From positions 1-34,501 of the forward strand of contig JAJRXT010000020.1 in NCBI GenBank assembly GCA_024276125.1: a DNA stretch of 34,501 bases. Reading direction: 5' to 3'. The notes beneath the pieces are model-generated. The model was given only the letters and a program-made list of their open reading frames with translations, had not been told where the DNA came from and did no database searches. Of this stretch, positions 1 to 10,112 are shown piece by piece. The DNA comes from a bacterium. GTDB lineage: Bacteria > SZUA-182 > SZUA-191 > JAJRXT01. Each line of letters opens with the position of its first letter. Positions within the stretch are counted from its first letter, which is position 1. A program made the position numbers and the translations under genes.

Positions 1-237
1 AATAATTTATTAAAAGATTACCCCGAATCCACCACACCTAGCAGCGAGCAATCTTTGTGGCTGCCGAATTCTCAAATCTGGCAGCTAACGAGGCATCGAA
101 TTTGAGAATTCAATGCCACAAATATGGCGGGTCCGCAACTATTAAAATAACGTATGCTTAAACATATATTATAAACTCTTTCACCATACGGGCTTGACCC
201 ACCCTACATTTAAAAGCAGGGTTTGCGTAACATGACT
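1..237. repeat. MITE-like repeat family E, copy 1, interrupted and cut by the window edge
   Basis: This matches the copies at 11169-11353 and 13182-13433: it shares the block CCCCGAATCCACC, then GGGTCCGCA, then GGCTTGACCCACCCT, and ends in TTTGCGTAACATGACT, the terminal inverted repeat seen complete in copy 3. Between the two inner blocks it carries an extra palindrome (about 55-122) with arms reading TTTGTGGC and GCCACAAA, absent from the other two copies, so a second small element has inserted here. No coding potential is seen. Confidence 0.7.
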
Positions 238-294
238 TGATAAAAAGGGAGTAGCAAGCAGCGGAAGCGAGGTGAGGAATCCCCCTAAATTGGC
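238..294. repeat. Repeat F downstream of folP
   Basis: The segment running from TAAAAAGGGAGTAGCAA to AATCCCCCTAAATTGGC recurs at 11369-11424. Both copies directly follow a family E repeat and directly precede the 3' end of a minus-strand gene (folP here, the secreted Gly-rich gene there). In the other copy GGGGGA pairs with TCCCCC. It may be part of a longer composite element or a 3' end structure. Confidence 0.55.
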
Positions 295-1428
295 TTACTG
301 CCCTTCGTCCCTTATGGCGTCTGTTATGCGAACTACCCGCGACATTTTTTCTACATCATGCACCCTTACAATATGAACGCCATTTAAAATAGCGCAGCTT
401 AGCGATGCAGCCGTTCCCTCTTCCCTTTGTTCTACTGGTAGATTAAGTATCTTGCCGATAAAGGATTTACGTGATGTACCTATCAAAACAGGCTTACCCA
501 ATACTGTAAGCTCAGATAGTCGGTTTATAATCTGTAAATTATGCTCTAATGTTTTACCAAAACCAATACCCGGGTCCACGGCAATCATATCTGGAGCAAT
601 TCCGGCAGATTCAGCCAATTGAATACTATCACGTAAATATTTAATTATTTCCCACATTAAATTTTTATATACCGGATTGGCTTGCATATTCCTTGGCGTA
701 CCCAAAATGTGCATAATAACTACGGGTACTTTGTATTCGGCTATAACGCAAGCCATATGCGGGTCATAGCGCAAACCGCTTATATCATTAATAATATGAG
801 CGCCTATTTCCAAAGCGGCGCGAGCAACCTCGGATTTATACGTATCAATGGATATAGGCAGCGGTATGTGCTTTAATAAAACCTTAAGTATAGGCAACAG
901 CCTGCTTATCTCTTCTGCGGCGCTGATTGGAGATGCTCCGGGGCGCGATGATTCCGCGCCGATATCTATAATATCAGCGCCCTGAGCCAGCATATTTTCG
1001 GCCTGCCTTAATGCGTCGTCAGGTTTTTGATAATTCCCTCCATCAGAGAATGAATCTGGTGTTGTATTTAGAATACCCATTATATGGGTACGCTTACTTA
1101 AAGAAAGAGTATAAGAGCCGCATTGCCAGACGAAGTTTTTAGGCTCGCTGTTATCTATTGCTTTTTGTAATTGCAGACCAAGCTGATAGCAATTGTCTAT
1201 TTTAATAAGTTCTTGGGACAGAGTATAAAATTGGGCAAGAGTACCTATAAACAAAGCTTTGGCGGCAGTATTTTTAGTATGTACATAAGTACCATGTTTT
1301 TCGGCAAGCTGGTGTATTATATTGCTGTTAGGGTAAGATAAAATATCAACTTCCCAAGTAAATAATTTGGGGCTTGATATTGACAATAATGTGTCTAATG
1401 GCGATATTAATGGGTTTAAAGCTTCCAA
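295..1428 (-). CDS. folP: Dihydropteroate synthase with N-terminal extension
   Basis: Condenses 6-hydroxymethyl-dihydropterin diphosphate with p-aminobenzoate in cytoplasmic folate synthesis. Both family signatures are clear: MGILNTTPDSFSDGG at about residues 117-131 (usually NVTPDSFSDGG) and GADIIDIGAESSRPGA at about 150-165. DPGIGFGK and GTSRKSFIG follow, and the protein ends in a normal HDV region. At 377 residues it is about 100 longer than the compact enzyme. The extra N-terminal part (1-105) resembles the extension found in some folP products of deep-branching bacteria and has no motif I recognise. The gene lies downstream of ftsH on the same strand, a common order, but 399 bp of partly repetitive DNA separates them, so transcription may be separate. 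Stop is TAA. Confidence 0.93.
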   Translation of the reverse strand: MEALNPLISPLDTLLSISSPKLFTWEVDILSYPNSNIIHQLAEKHGTYVHTKNTAAKALFIGTLAQFYTLSQELIKIDNCYQLGLQLQKAIDNSEPKNFVWQCGSYTLSLSKRTHIMGILNTTPDSFSDGGNYQKPDDALRQAENMLAQGADIIDIGAESSRPGASPISAAEEISRLLPILKVLLKHIPLPISIDTYKSEVARAALEIGAHIINDISGLRYDPHMACVIAEYKVPVVIMHILGTPRNMQANPVYKNLMWEIIKYLRDSIQLAESAGIAPDMIAVDPGIGFGKTLEHNLQIINRLSELTVLGKPVLIGTSRKSFIGKILNLPVEQREEGTAASLSCAILNGVHIVRVHDVEKMSRVVRITDAIRDEGQ

Positions 1429-1827
1429 TTGATTGTTTTTTTTGTAAAGTAAGTTTATTTAATGACCTTGATAAGGTATAGGATATTCAAAGTTAATGCA
1501 CTCGTTTAAACCTAATAAAACAAAGCGCCTCTTGGATGCGGATTACTGTAGATGCCGATCGCAAGATCAGCCATGGAGCGGGTTTAAAAACCCGCGGCTA
1601 CAAAGAAAATTGGATTTCCTATACTATCAACAAGGTAAACATTGCCTTAACCCGCACATTTCATGAGACATAACAATTATCTGCATAAACAGCTTGTACA
1701 ACAAGGAAATAGCACAACGTCCTGAAAACACAGTTTGTGTTTTACAAACTTTCTGTTGAAAGCGTAAAAATGCTTATAATTTCAAGAAGGTCAACATTTG
1801 CTCAGATTAACTCCCGAATTATTCGAG
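1429..1827. other. Intergenic region between ftsH and folP
   Basis: Holds one repeat-family D palindrome at about 1577-1604 (GCGGGTTTAAAAACCCGC followed by GGCTACA, minus orientation of the copies at 24272 and 29001). No gene or convincing terminator is seen in the rest. The plus-strand ORF that runs into ftsH from 1737 is a shadow. Confidence 0.5.
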
Positions 1828-3663
1828 TTAATTGCTGGCTGAAAGTTTGGCCTCTTTTGTCTTATGTTCTTGAACCTTTTGCAAAATTTTATCTACTTCT
1901 TCTCCGTCCAAAACTTCACGTTCCAATAAAGCTTCAGCCAAGGCATGCAGTTCTTCTATACTTCCCTGTATTAATTTTTTAGCCCTTTCAAAGCTTTTTA
2001 CTACTATTTCACTAACTTCACCGTCTATTGCTACAGCAGTTTTTTCACTGTAATCATTGTGTTGTGCAAACTCGCGTCCTAAAAAGATTTGTTCTTCTTT
2101 TTTTCCAAAGCTAAGCGGCCCCATTTTTTCACTCATTCCCCAATGGCAGACCATTTTTCTGGCCAGATCAGTCGCTCGTTCAATATCATTACCGGCGCCG
2201 GTACGCATTTCATTTAATACCAGTTCCTCTGCCGCCCTGCCGCCCATTAAAATAGTAATATTTTTTAGTAAAAACCCTTTAGCATAAGTATGTTTTTCAT
2301 CTACGGGTAATTGCTGGGTAACTCCCAGCGCCCGACCACGCGGTATAATGGTTACCTTGTGAATAGGATCACTGCCGGGCATCCTTTTGGCAACCAGAGT
2401 GTGACCTGCTTCGTGATAGGCTGTGTTTCGTTTTTCATCCTCGCTGATACACATACTTTTACGCTCGGCGCCCATCAGCACTTTATCTTTTGCGGTTTCA
2501 AAATCGTGCATTTCCACACTTTCTTTATCATTACGCGCCGCCCACAGCGCCGCTTCATTTACTAAATTGGCCAAATCGGCGCCGGAGAAGCCGGGGGTCC
2601 CTCTGGATATCACCTGAAGATTTACATCTTTGGCTAATGGTACTTTTTTAGTGTGAACTTTAAGAATGCCTTCACGCCCCCGCAAATCAGGACGGCTTAC
2701 TATTACCTGCCGGTCAAAGCGGCCGGGACGCAATAGCGCCGGATCAAGTACATCAGGACGGTTGGTAGCGGCTATCATAATAACGCCTTCATTGGCGTCG
2801 AATCCGTCCATTTCCACTAACAGCTGATTTAAGGTTTGTTCTCTTTCGTCATGACCTCCGCCTAAACCCGCGCCGCGGTGGCGGCCTACCGCATCTATTT
2901 CATCTACGAAAATTATACAAGGCGCATTTTTTTTTCCCTGTTCAAACAAGTCTCTCACCCGGGATGCTCCTACGCCGACAAACATTTCCACAAAATCCGA
3001 TCCGCTGATATTAAAAAATGGTACTCCCGCCTCACCGGATATTGCCCTGGCGAGTAATGTTTTACCAGTACCCGGAGGTCCCATAAGCAGAACACCTTTA
3101 GGGATTTTACCGCCTAATTTCTGGAATCTATGGGGGTCTTTTAGAAATTCTATAATTTCTTGTAATTCTTCTTTAGCGTCATCAATACCGGCAACATCTT
3201 CAAAGGTTACTTTTTGCCGCTGATCTGAAGAAAGCAAGCGAGCGCGGCTTTTACCGAAAGAAAGCGCTCTTCCGCCGCCGGCCTGCATTTGACGCATCAA
3301 GTATATCCAAATACCGATAAATAAAAACAGCGGAAACCATGAAACCAAAAGGCTCATATACCATGGACTCTCATCAAGCGGTTTAGCGCTGATACGCACG
3401 CCTTTTTCCCTGAGATTTTTAACTAAATCGGGATCATTAGGAACATATGTTTCAAAGTTGTTGTTATTCTGGTCAATACCTGTAATATTGTTTTCCTGAA
3501 TGGTTACTTCACTTACTTCTCCCTTTTGTACCATCTCCATAAAATCGCTGAATATAACCTTTTGCTGAGTCTTTGTTCCCTGGCTAAATACATTAAACAA
3601 GAATATGGTGATCAAACCAATGACCAACCATAAAGCCAAATTTTTATAAAAATTGTTCAACAC
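1828..3663 (-). CDS. ftsH: ATP-dependent zinc metalloprotease FtsH
   Basis: Membrane-bound AAA+ protease that extracts and degrades misfolded or regulatory membrane proteins. Two transmembrane helices (about 9-27 and 104-123) flank the extracytoplasmic domain. Walker A GPPGTGKT is at 195-202, Walker B with DEID at 254-257, the second region of homology ends in LRPGRFDRQ near 311-319, and the zinc site HEAGH is at 417-421. Its length of 611 residues is normal. The listed start is GTG at 3663, but the strong ribosome site AGGGGG lies only three bases upstream. The next codon, TTG at 3660, has better spacing and would give MNNFYKN, the usual FtsH beginning, so TTG is the likelier start. folP follows on the same strand. 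All key residues are intact. Confidence 0.97.
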   Translation of the reverse strand: MLNNFYKNLALWLVIGLITIFLFNVFSQGTKTQQKVIFSDFMEMVQKGEVSEVTIQENNITGIDQNNNNFETYVPNDPDLVKNLREKGVRISAKPLDESPWYMSLLVSWFPLFLFIGIWIYLMRQMQAGGGRALSFGKSRARLLSSDQRQKVTFEDVAGIDDAKEELQEIIEFLKDPHRFQKLGGKIPKGVLLMGPPGTGKTLLARAISGEAGVPFFNISGSDFVEMFVGVGASRVRDLFEQGKKNAPCIIFVDEIDAVGRHRGAGLGGGHDEREQTLNQLLVEMDGFDANEGVIMIAATNRPDVLDPALLRPGRFDRQVIVSRPDLRGREGILKVHTKKVPLAKDVNLQVISRGTPGFSGADLANLVNEAALWAARNDKESVEMHDFETAKDKVLMGAERKSMCISEDEKRNTAYHEAGHTLVAKRMPGSDPIHKVTIIPRGRALGVTQQLPVDEKHTYAKGFLLKNITILMGGRAAEELVLNEMRTGAGNDIERATDLARKMVCHWGMSEKMGPLSFGKKEEQIFLGREFAQHNDYSEKTAVAIDGEVSEIVVKSFERAKKLIQGSIEELHALAEALLEREVLDGEEVDKILQKVQEHKTKEAKLSASN

Positions 3664-4121
3664 ATACCCCCTATTAACATAACATAAACAATTTATTGAT
3701 TTTTATTTTAAAATAAACCCTTTACCACATATATTTACATCTTAATCGTAGCACAAACGATATTTAAATACAAACAAAAAACTTTTATTTAAATTAGTAT
3801 AAGGCAGCTCATGTTACATAAAGCTTGCCTTTTTTGTGTTTTGTATAAGGGTGAAGCAAGCCGTTAAGACTCTGTTGTAACTAGAAAAACTACCCTTTTC
3901 CTGTCATTCCTGCTTTCGCTGGAATGACAAATTGAAAGCATTTTTCAGGTTATAAGCAATTATGACACAGCCTTCTAACGTAAATGGGTATGCGGTTAGG
4001 TGGCATTCAAAAATACATTAGCCTGCATACCCTACAGTTTAATAAATTTAGCCACTTTTATGTCGAACTCACGTTAAAATAAATCCAAATTTGGAAAACC
4101 CGAATCTCCTGTAACAGTTCC
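3664..4121. repeat. Intergenic region with family B MITE (about 3869-3973)
   Basis: The segment contains a family B element. Its left end reads CTCTGTTGTAACTAG, its core holds a CTGTCATTCC / GGAATGACA hairpin, and its right end reads TTATGACACAGCCTT. The right arm (TTTTTCAGGTTATAAGCA) recurs at 19665-19684. Near 4063-4077, CGAACTCACGTTAA resembles the arm of the palindrome at 33689-33825. No gene is seen. Confidence 0.65.
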
Positions 4122-5168
4122 TTAGTCCGGCAAATTTGCTGATTCTTCCGATCCCAATAAAACGGCTATCCAACGAGTATTATCATTATTCTCCAAGGCA
4201 ATCTTTAGGATTATAGTCAAGGGAACTGAAAGCAGCATTCCTACAAGACCCAATATCCATCCCCAAAAAACAAGTGACAGGAAAACTATCAAGGTAGATA
4301 AACCTACCCTGCGTCCCATAATCCGAGGCTCTATTATACTGCCGATTATGATATTAATTAATACATATCCAAGCAGGCTCAACAGACAGGAGACTATTCC
4401 AAATTGAATCAATGCCAGGAGTACAGCCGGAATAGCTGCTATAATAGAGCCGATATTGGGTACGTAGTTAAACAAAAAAGCCAGCAATCCCCATAATATA
4501 GGGAAATCCACCCCTTGGACTGTAAGCCAGGCCGCAACCAAAACTCCGGTTGCAACGCCGGTTAGCGTTTTGATTGCCAGATAATATTTAATACTGCCGG
4601 CTATCTTATCGAAATTTGCCAGCGATGTTTTTGTGTCTTTAAGTATTATCCGCAATTTTTTTGAAAAACTGGAAGCTTCAAGCAAGATGAAGAATACCGT
4701 AAGTAATATCATGAATGTATTAGTGAGTATTCCCCCCAATCCGGAAAACAGTTTTGCCGACAACTGCATAATTTTTCCGGGATCAAAATGTTCTAACACC
4801 CTTTGAGCGGATATATTAAAGCCTTTTTCCCCCAACCAGGTTATTAATCCGGTTGTCTGCTCATGCAAACCCGCCTGATAGGATGGTAAGGCCAGGGAGA
4901 ACTTATCTATAGAACCTCCCGCCAATATTCCCATAAGCAGGCTAATAATTATAATTCCGATTATTATTATCGATATGGCGATTACTGTGGGAACACCTTT
5001 ATCTTTCAGCCAAAACAGTGGCGCTGAGCAGATAAAGGCTATAAATACAGACAAAAGAAACGGTACTATAATAGGGCTTGCAAATCTTATTCCCGTCATT
5101 ACGATTACAAAACTTGCCGCATTGATTAAGAAACCAACCCCGCTTGATTTTTTATGATATATACTCAT
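4122..5168 (-). CDS. AI-2E family transporter (PerM/YdiK-like permease)
   Basis: A 348-residue integral membrane protein with about seven to eight hydrophobic segments. The family hallmark stretch is near 235-280: PNIGSIIAAIPAVLLAL followed by GSIIEPRIMGRRVGLS. Members of this family export small molecules or ions; the substrate cannot be read from sequence and autoinducer-2 transport should not be assumed. It lies 28 bp downstream of the PDZ-protein gene on the same strand, so the two are probably co-transcribed. The C-terminus ends in an acidic tail. Nothing looks damaged. Confidence 0.88.
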   Translation of the reverse strand: MSIYHKKSSGVGFLINAASFVIVMTGIRFASPIIVPFLLSVFIAFICSAPLFWLKDKGVPTVIAISIIIIGIIIISLLMGILAGGSIDKFSLALPSYQAGLHEQTTGLITWLGEKGFNISAQRVLEHFDPGKIMQLSAKLFSGLGGILTNTFMILLTVFFILLEASSFSKKLRIILKDTKTSLANFDKIAGSIKYYLAIKTLTGVATGVLVAAWLTVQGVDFPILWGLLAFLFNYVPNIGSIIAAIPAVLLALIQFGIVSCLLSLLGYVLINIIIGSIIEPRIMGRRVGLSTLIVFLSLVFWGWILGLVGMLLSVPLTIILKIALENNDNTRWIAVLLGSEESANLPD

Positions 5169-5196
5169 CCGGCTATATTTTTGTTTTTATGGGTTT

Positions 5197-6150
5197 TTAA
5201 TTAACCAGCGCCAAATATCTTTTTATAAAATCAACAGCCTGTTTTTGTTTTTTTAATTGCATTTCATTTATTTTGCTCAACTGTGCTTCCAGAATGTTTA
5301 TGTCAATATTTTTATTTTTAAGTATATCTGCCAGCTCTTTTTTCATCTCATATATACTGCGAGAGGTTTGTGCCGATGTATTTTTATATTTATTACCCAG
5401 TTTTTTTAAAGAGTCTGCTTTATTGCTGCCAGAACCTTGCTTCTTAGGTTTCTGGATTTTTCTTAAAATACTATGTACAAAAACATCCAATGGATCAGCA
5501 TGTCTTCGTATTAATGATTCGCCTCTCATGCGTCCCATGGGCGAGCGCTGCATCATTTCCTCGCGAAACATGCCCGGTTTCAATTTGTCAGGTTCATCCA
5601 CTGTGCCCAGCGGGCTTTTGGCAATCATAGCATCCATCATCATACCCGGTTCGGGTTTTCTTTTACCTTCCATAATATCAGCCATCTCAGGCGCAGCCTC
5701 AGCTAAAGTCGTCCGCAAGAAAACATTTTTAATGGTTTTCTTGCTATTACGTATAATATTAAATTCAACCTCCCCGCTCTTTTTTAATCCGGCTAAAAAA
5801 TCATCCAAATCGGTCAATGAATTAATATCATAGTTTTTTTTTGCTATATTAGCGCCTGTAATTATATCCCCTGCGGCAAGTCCCTCAGACTCAGCCGGCG
5901 CTCCTTCTACCAGCTTGGTAATTATTACGCCCGATATGTTATCCTGATTATAATCCTTGCCCTTAAAACCCAGCCAGTCCTGTGACAGGCTTTTGCCCCT
6001 AAATATGGGGGCGGCATAGGGTCCTTTTTGCTTGTGTTTCATATCAGTAATTACTTGAGAAGGGGTTACTCCGCCATGCCCTGAGGCATTGCTTACCCCG
6101 ATAAGAACAATATATAATGGTATAAATTTGATGAAATATTTTGTTTTCAT
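5197..6150 (-). CDS. Secreted PDZ-domain protein
   Basis: A signal peptide (1-23, basic MKTK then a hydrophobic core ending in VSNASG) exports this 317-residue protein. A PDZ domain spans roughly 58-148: a GFKGK carboxylate-binding-type loop, then GVIITKLVEGAPAESEGL and GDIITG, the typical PDZ core. No protease domain is present, so it is not DegP or RseP. The middle has two methionine- and proline-rich stretches with a repeated SP(L/M)G motif (KSPLG and RSPMG, about 178-210). The last 90 residues are lysine-rich and predicted coiled coil. A ribosome site (AAAGGG) lies before ATG. It probably forms an operon with the AI-2E permease downstream. Function unknown; a periplasmic scaffold or substrate-binding role is inference. 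Confidence 0.75.
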   Translation of the reverse strand: MKTKYFIKFIPLYIVLIGVSNASGHGGVTPSQVITDMKHKQKGPYAAPIFRGKSLSQDWLGFKGKDYNQDNISGVIITKLVEGAPAESEGLAAGDIITGANIAKKNYDINSLTDLDDFLAGLKKSGEVEFNIIRNSKKTIKNVFLRTTLAEAAPEMADIMEGKRKPEPGMMMDAMIAKSPLGTVDEPDKLKPGMFREEMMQRSPMGRMRGESLIRRHADPLDVFVHSILRKIQKPKKQGSGSNKADSLKKLGNKYKNTSAQTSRSIYEMKKELADILKNKNIDINILEAQLSKINEMQLKKQKQAVDFIKRYLALVN

Positions 6151-6708
6151 AAAAGATTATCCCTTTATTGTCATTCGATGTATAAACGGGAATTCAATAT
6201 ATAGATATGGGTTTTAAACTATTTCTAACAGGCCGACTTAACCGATACTGTAAACAAGAAGGTTGTTAAGGTCTTCCCTGATGCTAATGGATAGCTTCCA
6301 ATTCTTTATTTGAGGCTGTGTTGTAACTGCTTAGAATCAGAAAAATGTTATTTAACCTGTGATTCCTGCGAAGACAGGAATCTAATCTTTTCATGAAATT
6401 ATGGATTCATGTTTTCGCAGGAATCACAGGAAAAGGGTAGTTCTTCTAGTTACGACACAGCCTCGAAGCGAAATGGAGTGAAGAATGACAAAATATAATC
6501 TTTTTCGTAAGAGAACTCTAGTAGCCATTTATACTAACCAAAAACAATTCATACAATGTCTACTACGGCCATAAAAGAATCGTTTATTATTTGCAAAAAG
6601 ACTACGATATTAAAATGTAACTCTCTACTTTTAAAACTTTCATGATAAGCCGCGGCTAAGAAAGTAGAATTTGTATTTTATTTTATATTGGAAGCATAAA
6701 CAACCATG
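6151..6708. repeat. Intergenic region with long palindromic family B element (about 6312-6464)
   Basis: The element has excellent terminal inverted repeats, GAGGCTGTGTTGTAACT and AGTTACGACACAGCCTC. An inner palindrome reads CCTGTGATTCCTGCGAA and TTCGCAGGAATCACAGG. It is the longest and cleanest family B copy. About 240 bp on the tyrS side (6465-6708) hold nothing I can identify. Confidence 0.75.
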
Positions 6709-7929
6709 CTATTTTACCGGCTTTACTTTGATAAATCTGCGGCGTCCCACCTGAAGTATATACTCTTTATACAAAGGTAATTCCAAATTGGCATCAGATA
6801 CCTTTTGCTGGTTAAGCTTTACGCCGCCCTGTTTTATAAGCCTTCTGGCCTGGCTGCCGCTTTGTGCCAATCCGCTTTTTGTAAGCATGGTTACAATCCA
6901 TATACAATTCTTATCATCTTCAACCTTAATGCTTATTTGCGGGATATCCTCCGGCAATTGGCGAAGTTTATGTATACGTTCAAATTCGTCTTCAGCAGCC
7001 TTAGCCTCTTGTACGCTATGATAAGTGGTTACAATTAATAATGCCAAATCCTTTTTAGCTTGACGCGGATGCAGTCCTCCTGCTGCCAATTCTTGTTCTA
7101 TTTTATTTATTTTATCAGGCGTAAGCCCAGTAAGCAGACGATAATACTTAATCATCAAATCATCGGGAATGGACATAAGCTTGGCAAACATAACCGCCGC
7201 CGGCTCGGTTACGCCTATATAATTTCCCAGACTTTTACTCATCTTCTCCACCCCGTCGACGCCTTCTAACAACGGCAGGGTAATAATCACCTGCGGACTC
7301 TGCTTATAATCACGCTGTAACTCACGCCCCACTAATAGATTAAATTTTTGATCCGTTCCGCCAAGCTCAATATCGGCTTGCAGCTCTACTGAATCATACC
7401 CCTGAATCAGCGGATATATAAATTCATGTATACTAATAGGCCGATTGTCCGCATAACGCTTTGAAAAATCATTGCGCTCAAGCATTCTGGCAATTGTATA
7501 ATGAGAACACAACTTTATCAAATCCTGAGCGCTCATGGGAAGCATCCACTTGCTGTTAAAGACTATTTGCGTCTTTTCTTCATCCAATAATTTGAATATC
7601 TGCTCTTTATAAGTCTGCGCATTTTCCAACACCTGCGCTCTGGTAAGCGGGGGGCGGGTTTGATTCTTACCCGTAGGATCGCCTATCATACCCGTAAAAT
7701 CACCGATTAAAAAAATAACCTGATGACCTAATTGCTGGAATGTTTTAAGCTTATTGATTAAGACCGTATGCCCCAAGTGCAAATCCGGCGCCGTAGGGTC
7801 AAAACCGGCTTTCACCCTTAGCGGCTTACCGGTACTTGCAGATAATTTGAGTTTTTTTATTAATTCCTCCTCTGGAATAATCTCATTAGCGCCGCTTTTT
7901 ATAAGCTCAAATTGTTTATTAAAATCCAT
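6709..7929 (-). CDS. tyrS: Tyrosyl-tRNA synthetase
   Basis: Class I aminoacyl-tRNA synthetase that charges tRNA-Tyr in the cytoplasm. The HIGH-type motif is HLGH at 51-54 within [14 protein letters not shown], and KMSKS is at 229-233. The opening [12 protein letters not shown] is characteristic of the TyrZ-like branch rather than the E. coli TyrS branch. A C-terminal S4 RNA-binding domain (about 345-400, with [14 protein letters not shown]) is complete. Length of 406 is normal. Start is ATG at 7929 with a weak AGG upstream; stop is TAG. Confidence 0.96.
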   Translation of the reverse strand: MDFNKQFELIKSGANEIIPEEELIKKLKLSASTGKPLRVKAGFDPTAPDLHLGHTVLINKLKTFQQLGHQVIFLIGDFTGMIGDPTGKNQTRPPLTRAQVLENAQTYKEQIFKLLDEEKTQIVFNSKWMLPMSAQDLIKLCSHYTIARMLERNDFSKRYADNRPISIHEFIYPLIQGYDSVELQADIELGGTDQKFNLLVGRELQRDYKQSPQVIITLPLLEGVDGVEKMSKSLGNYIGVTEPAAVMFAKLMSIPDDLMIKYYRLLTGLTPDKINKIEQELAAGGLHPRQAKKDLALLIVTTYHSVQEAKAAEDEFERIHKLRQLPEDIPQISIKVEDDKNCIWIVTMLTKSGLAQSGSQARRLIKQGGVKLNQQKVSDANLELPLYKEYILQVGRRRFIKVKPVK

Positions 7930-7980
7930 ATTGTAACCTATTGGTAGAATTGATGTTATGTTAAGTTGTATTTAAAATAT

Positions 7981-8059
7981 ACCGTCGCCTTAGAGTGCAG
8001 CGAAGGGTCTGCCTCCCGTACGTACGGGAGATTCTTCAGCCTTCGGCTTCAGAATGACA
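7981..8059. repeat. Repeat family A, copy 1
   Basis: A palindromic element between der and tyrS, with GGGTCTGCCTCCCGTACG, then AGATTCTTC, then CTTCAGAATGACA. The right arm is shared with the copies at 9430, 12182, 16310, 18252 and 18565. The left end has diverged from the usual TGTCATTC. Inner stem: CTCCCGTACGTACGGGAG. Confidence 0.6.
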
Positions 8060-8090
8060 ATGTTTTTTGAATGGCGCTTGGCATTAAATA

Positions 8091-9413
8091 TCAACGGCGC
8101 TTGCGGGGGTAAATTGTCACGGGAGTACCCGCTAAATCAAAGGCTTCTCTTAATTTATTGGTTAAATAACGCATGTAGGAATAGTTTAATCCTTCGGGAC
8201 GATTGGTAAATAAAATGAATCTGGGCGGTTTAATGGAGCTTTGAGTAATATAATATAATTTCACCTGAGCGCCGTTATAAGCCGGCGGATGATGAGCGTC
8301 TACCGCTTGCTGCAAGGCTTTATTTAAGGCTGAAGTCGGTAGATATTTGGTGTAGCGCGTATTTACCTTTTCAACCAACTTCAATATTTTAGGTATTTTC
8401 TTTCCCGTCAGCGCGCAGACAAATACTATAGGCACATAGTGCATAAATCCTAACCGGTTTTTTACAAATTCGGCATATTCAGCTATAGTAGTTTTGTCCT
8501 TATCAACCAAATCCCACTTATTCATTACTATAACCGAAGCCTTACCGGCCTCATGGGCATAGCCGGCAATTTTTATATCCTGATCAGTCACGCCCTCTGA
8601 AGCATCCACCATGATAAGGGCAACATCGCAGCGTTCAATAGCCGCCAGAGATTTTAAAACGCAATATTTTTCCAGCGCCCGGTATACCTTGCTTTTTTTT
8701 CTGATGCCGGCTGTATCGACAAGCGTATACCGCCTGCCGTCAATCTCTACCCGACTGTCAATTGAATCTCTGGTGGTACCGGGGATATTGCTTACCAGAT
8801 GGCGGTCTTTACCCAATAAAAAATTAACCAGCGTGGATTTACCCACATTGGGTCTGCCGACTACCGATATAGCCAAGCCATCACCATCTACGCTACGATC
8901 ATCCTGATCTGTAGCTGCGGGCAGCCGCTTTACGACTTCGTCCATTAGTTCGCCAATTCCAAGACCATGCTGAGCTGATACTGGATATATGTCAGCCAGA
9001 CCCAAGGCATAAAAATCGGCTAAGAAAAGCTCTGTTTTGGGGCTTTCCACCTTGTTTACCGCAACGATTACCGGTTTGTTTTTTTTGTATAGTTTTCTTA
9101 CCAGCTCCTTATCTATGGGATTTAATCCCTGTCTGGCATCTAATAACAGGATTATTACATCGGCTTCTTCTTGGGCGATCTCAGCTTGTGCGCTTATACG
9201 CTTTTGCAATTGATCACGCGTAAAAAAATTAAGTCCTCCGGTATCAATCAGCGAAAAGGATTTATCTTCCCAGTAACAGCGGCCGTAAAGCCTGTCGCGG
9301 GTTACCCCCGGGGTATCCTGCACTATAGCCTTACGGCTGCCTATCAGTCTATTAAATAAAGTTGATTTACCCACATTGGGTCTGCCTACTATGGCAACTG
9401 TTGATATATACAT
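8091..9413 (-). CDS. der: Ribosome-associated GTPase Der (EngA)
   Basis: Essential double-Era GTPase in 50S subunit assembly. Two complete GTPase domains are seen: first G1 GRPNVGKS at 10-17 with DTGG at 57-60 and NKVE at 120-123; second G1 GRPNVGKS at 186-193 with DTAG and NKWD following. The C-terminal KH-like domain (about 355-440) ends in a basic tail PRKRR. Length of 440 is typical. Start is ATG at 9413 without an evident ribosome site. Stop is TGA, one of the codons showing that the standard code is used here. Confidence 0.97.
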   Translation of the reverse strand: MYISTVAIVGRPNVGKSTLFNRLIGSRKAIVQDTPGVTRDRLYGRCYWEDKSFSLIDTGGLNFFTRDQLQKRISAQAEIAQEEADVIILLLDARQGLNPIDKELVRKLYKKNKPVIVAVNKVESPKTELFLADFYALGLADIYPVSAQHGLGIGELMDEVVKRLPAATDQDDRSVDGDGLAISVVGRPNVGKSTLVNFLLGKDRHLVSNIPGTTRDSIDSRVEIDGRRYTLVDTAGIRKKSKVYRALEKYCVLKSLAAIERCDVALIMVDASEGVTDQDIKIAGYAHEAGKASVIVMNKWDLVDKDKTTIAEYAEFVKNRLGFMHYVPIVFVCALTGKKIPKILKLVEKVNTRYTKYLPTSALNKALQQAVDAHHPPAYNGAQVKLYYITQSSIKPPRFILFTNRPEGLNYSYMRYLTNKLREAFDLAGTPVTIYPRKRR

Positions 9414-9752
9414 AGTTTTATTAATTTCTTGTCATTATGAAGCAAAGCGAAGAATCTAATTGCATACGCAAGCAGATTCTTCGGCCTTGGGCCTTAAGAA
9501 TGACAGTTATAGAACCGCCACTTAATAAATAAGCATTAAAACGTATTTATTATAAATTTATGTTTCGGGGCGTCTCACCCCGAAACTAATTGCTAACCGC
9601 AGGTGTTTCGGCATGAGACATACCGACAACATAAGTTGATTTGTGGCGTCAGATTAAGAAATCTGACGCCTGCCAGACTGCCGGATTTGAAAATCCGGCA
9701 GTCACAAACTTTAAGCATAAAATTAGGTTCTAAAACCTATTATAGATATAGA
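9414..9752. repeat. Intergenic region packed with repeats (families A, C and G)
   Basis: Three repeats in a row: family A at 9430-9505 (TGTCATTATGAAGC to TAAGAATGACA); a family C double hairpin at 9561-9631 (GTTTCGGGGCGTCTCACCCC then GAAAC, followed by GTTTCGGCATGAGACATACC); and a family G palindrome at 9640-9708 built from two hairpins, GGCGTCAGATT / AATCTGACGCC and CTGCCGGATTT / AAATCCGGCAG. No gene is seen. Confidence 0.7.
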
Positions 9753-10112
9753 TTAATTGTAAAGTTTTATAAATAATTTATTGCAAATCCATGTATCCCA
9801 ATCTTCTGGTTTTTTGTTTTTACAAGGACTATTCTTATTATTAAAAGGGCATCTCACCTTCTTACCTTTGTTTTTTATTGCGCAATATTCTTTATTAGAA
9901 TCCCACTCGTTACTCCAATAAAAATAGCCAATGTGATTTCTTAATAACTTTAATTTTTTTAGTTTATCTGCGGGGTTGTTATTAGAATTGTTAATATACT
10001 GTTTAATTGATTTTCTAACCTCTTCAATTGCCATCATAGAATCTTCAGGCGGCGTTAGATTTTCAATACAAAAATTAGCATATTCTAATTCTAATTCTGT
10101 TAATTCACACAT
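9753..10112 (-). CDS. Small hypothetical protein with C-terminal Cys cluster, third gene of TA module
   Basis: I do not recognise this 119-residue protein. The first half is acidic and helical. The second half has Cys residues spaced C-x11-C-x8-C-x12-C (from about residue 77), possibly a zinc-binding knuckle. Its ATG overlaps the end of the PIN gene by 8 bases (the PIN stop TGA is at 10105-10107), a sign of translational coupling. So it is probably co-expressed with the antitoxin-toxin pair upstream. It could be a third regulatory component or an unrelated passenger. The stop codon lies close to a repeat-rich region. Confidence 0.6.
   Translation of the reverse strand: MCELTELELEYANFCIENLTPPEDSMMAIEEVRKSIKQYINNSNNNPADKLKKLKLLRNHIGYFYWSNEWDSNKEYCAIKNKGKKVRCPFNNKNSPCKNKKPEDWDTWICNKLFIKLYN

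Noticed and set aside
5273-5833. 186-residue plus-strand ORF
   Set aside because: Antisense shadow of the PDZ-protein gene, which has a signal peptide and PDZ motif in the opposite strand.
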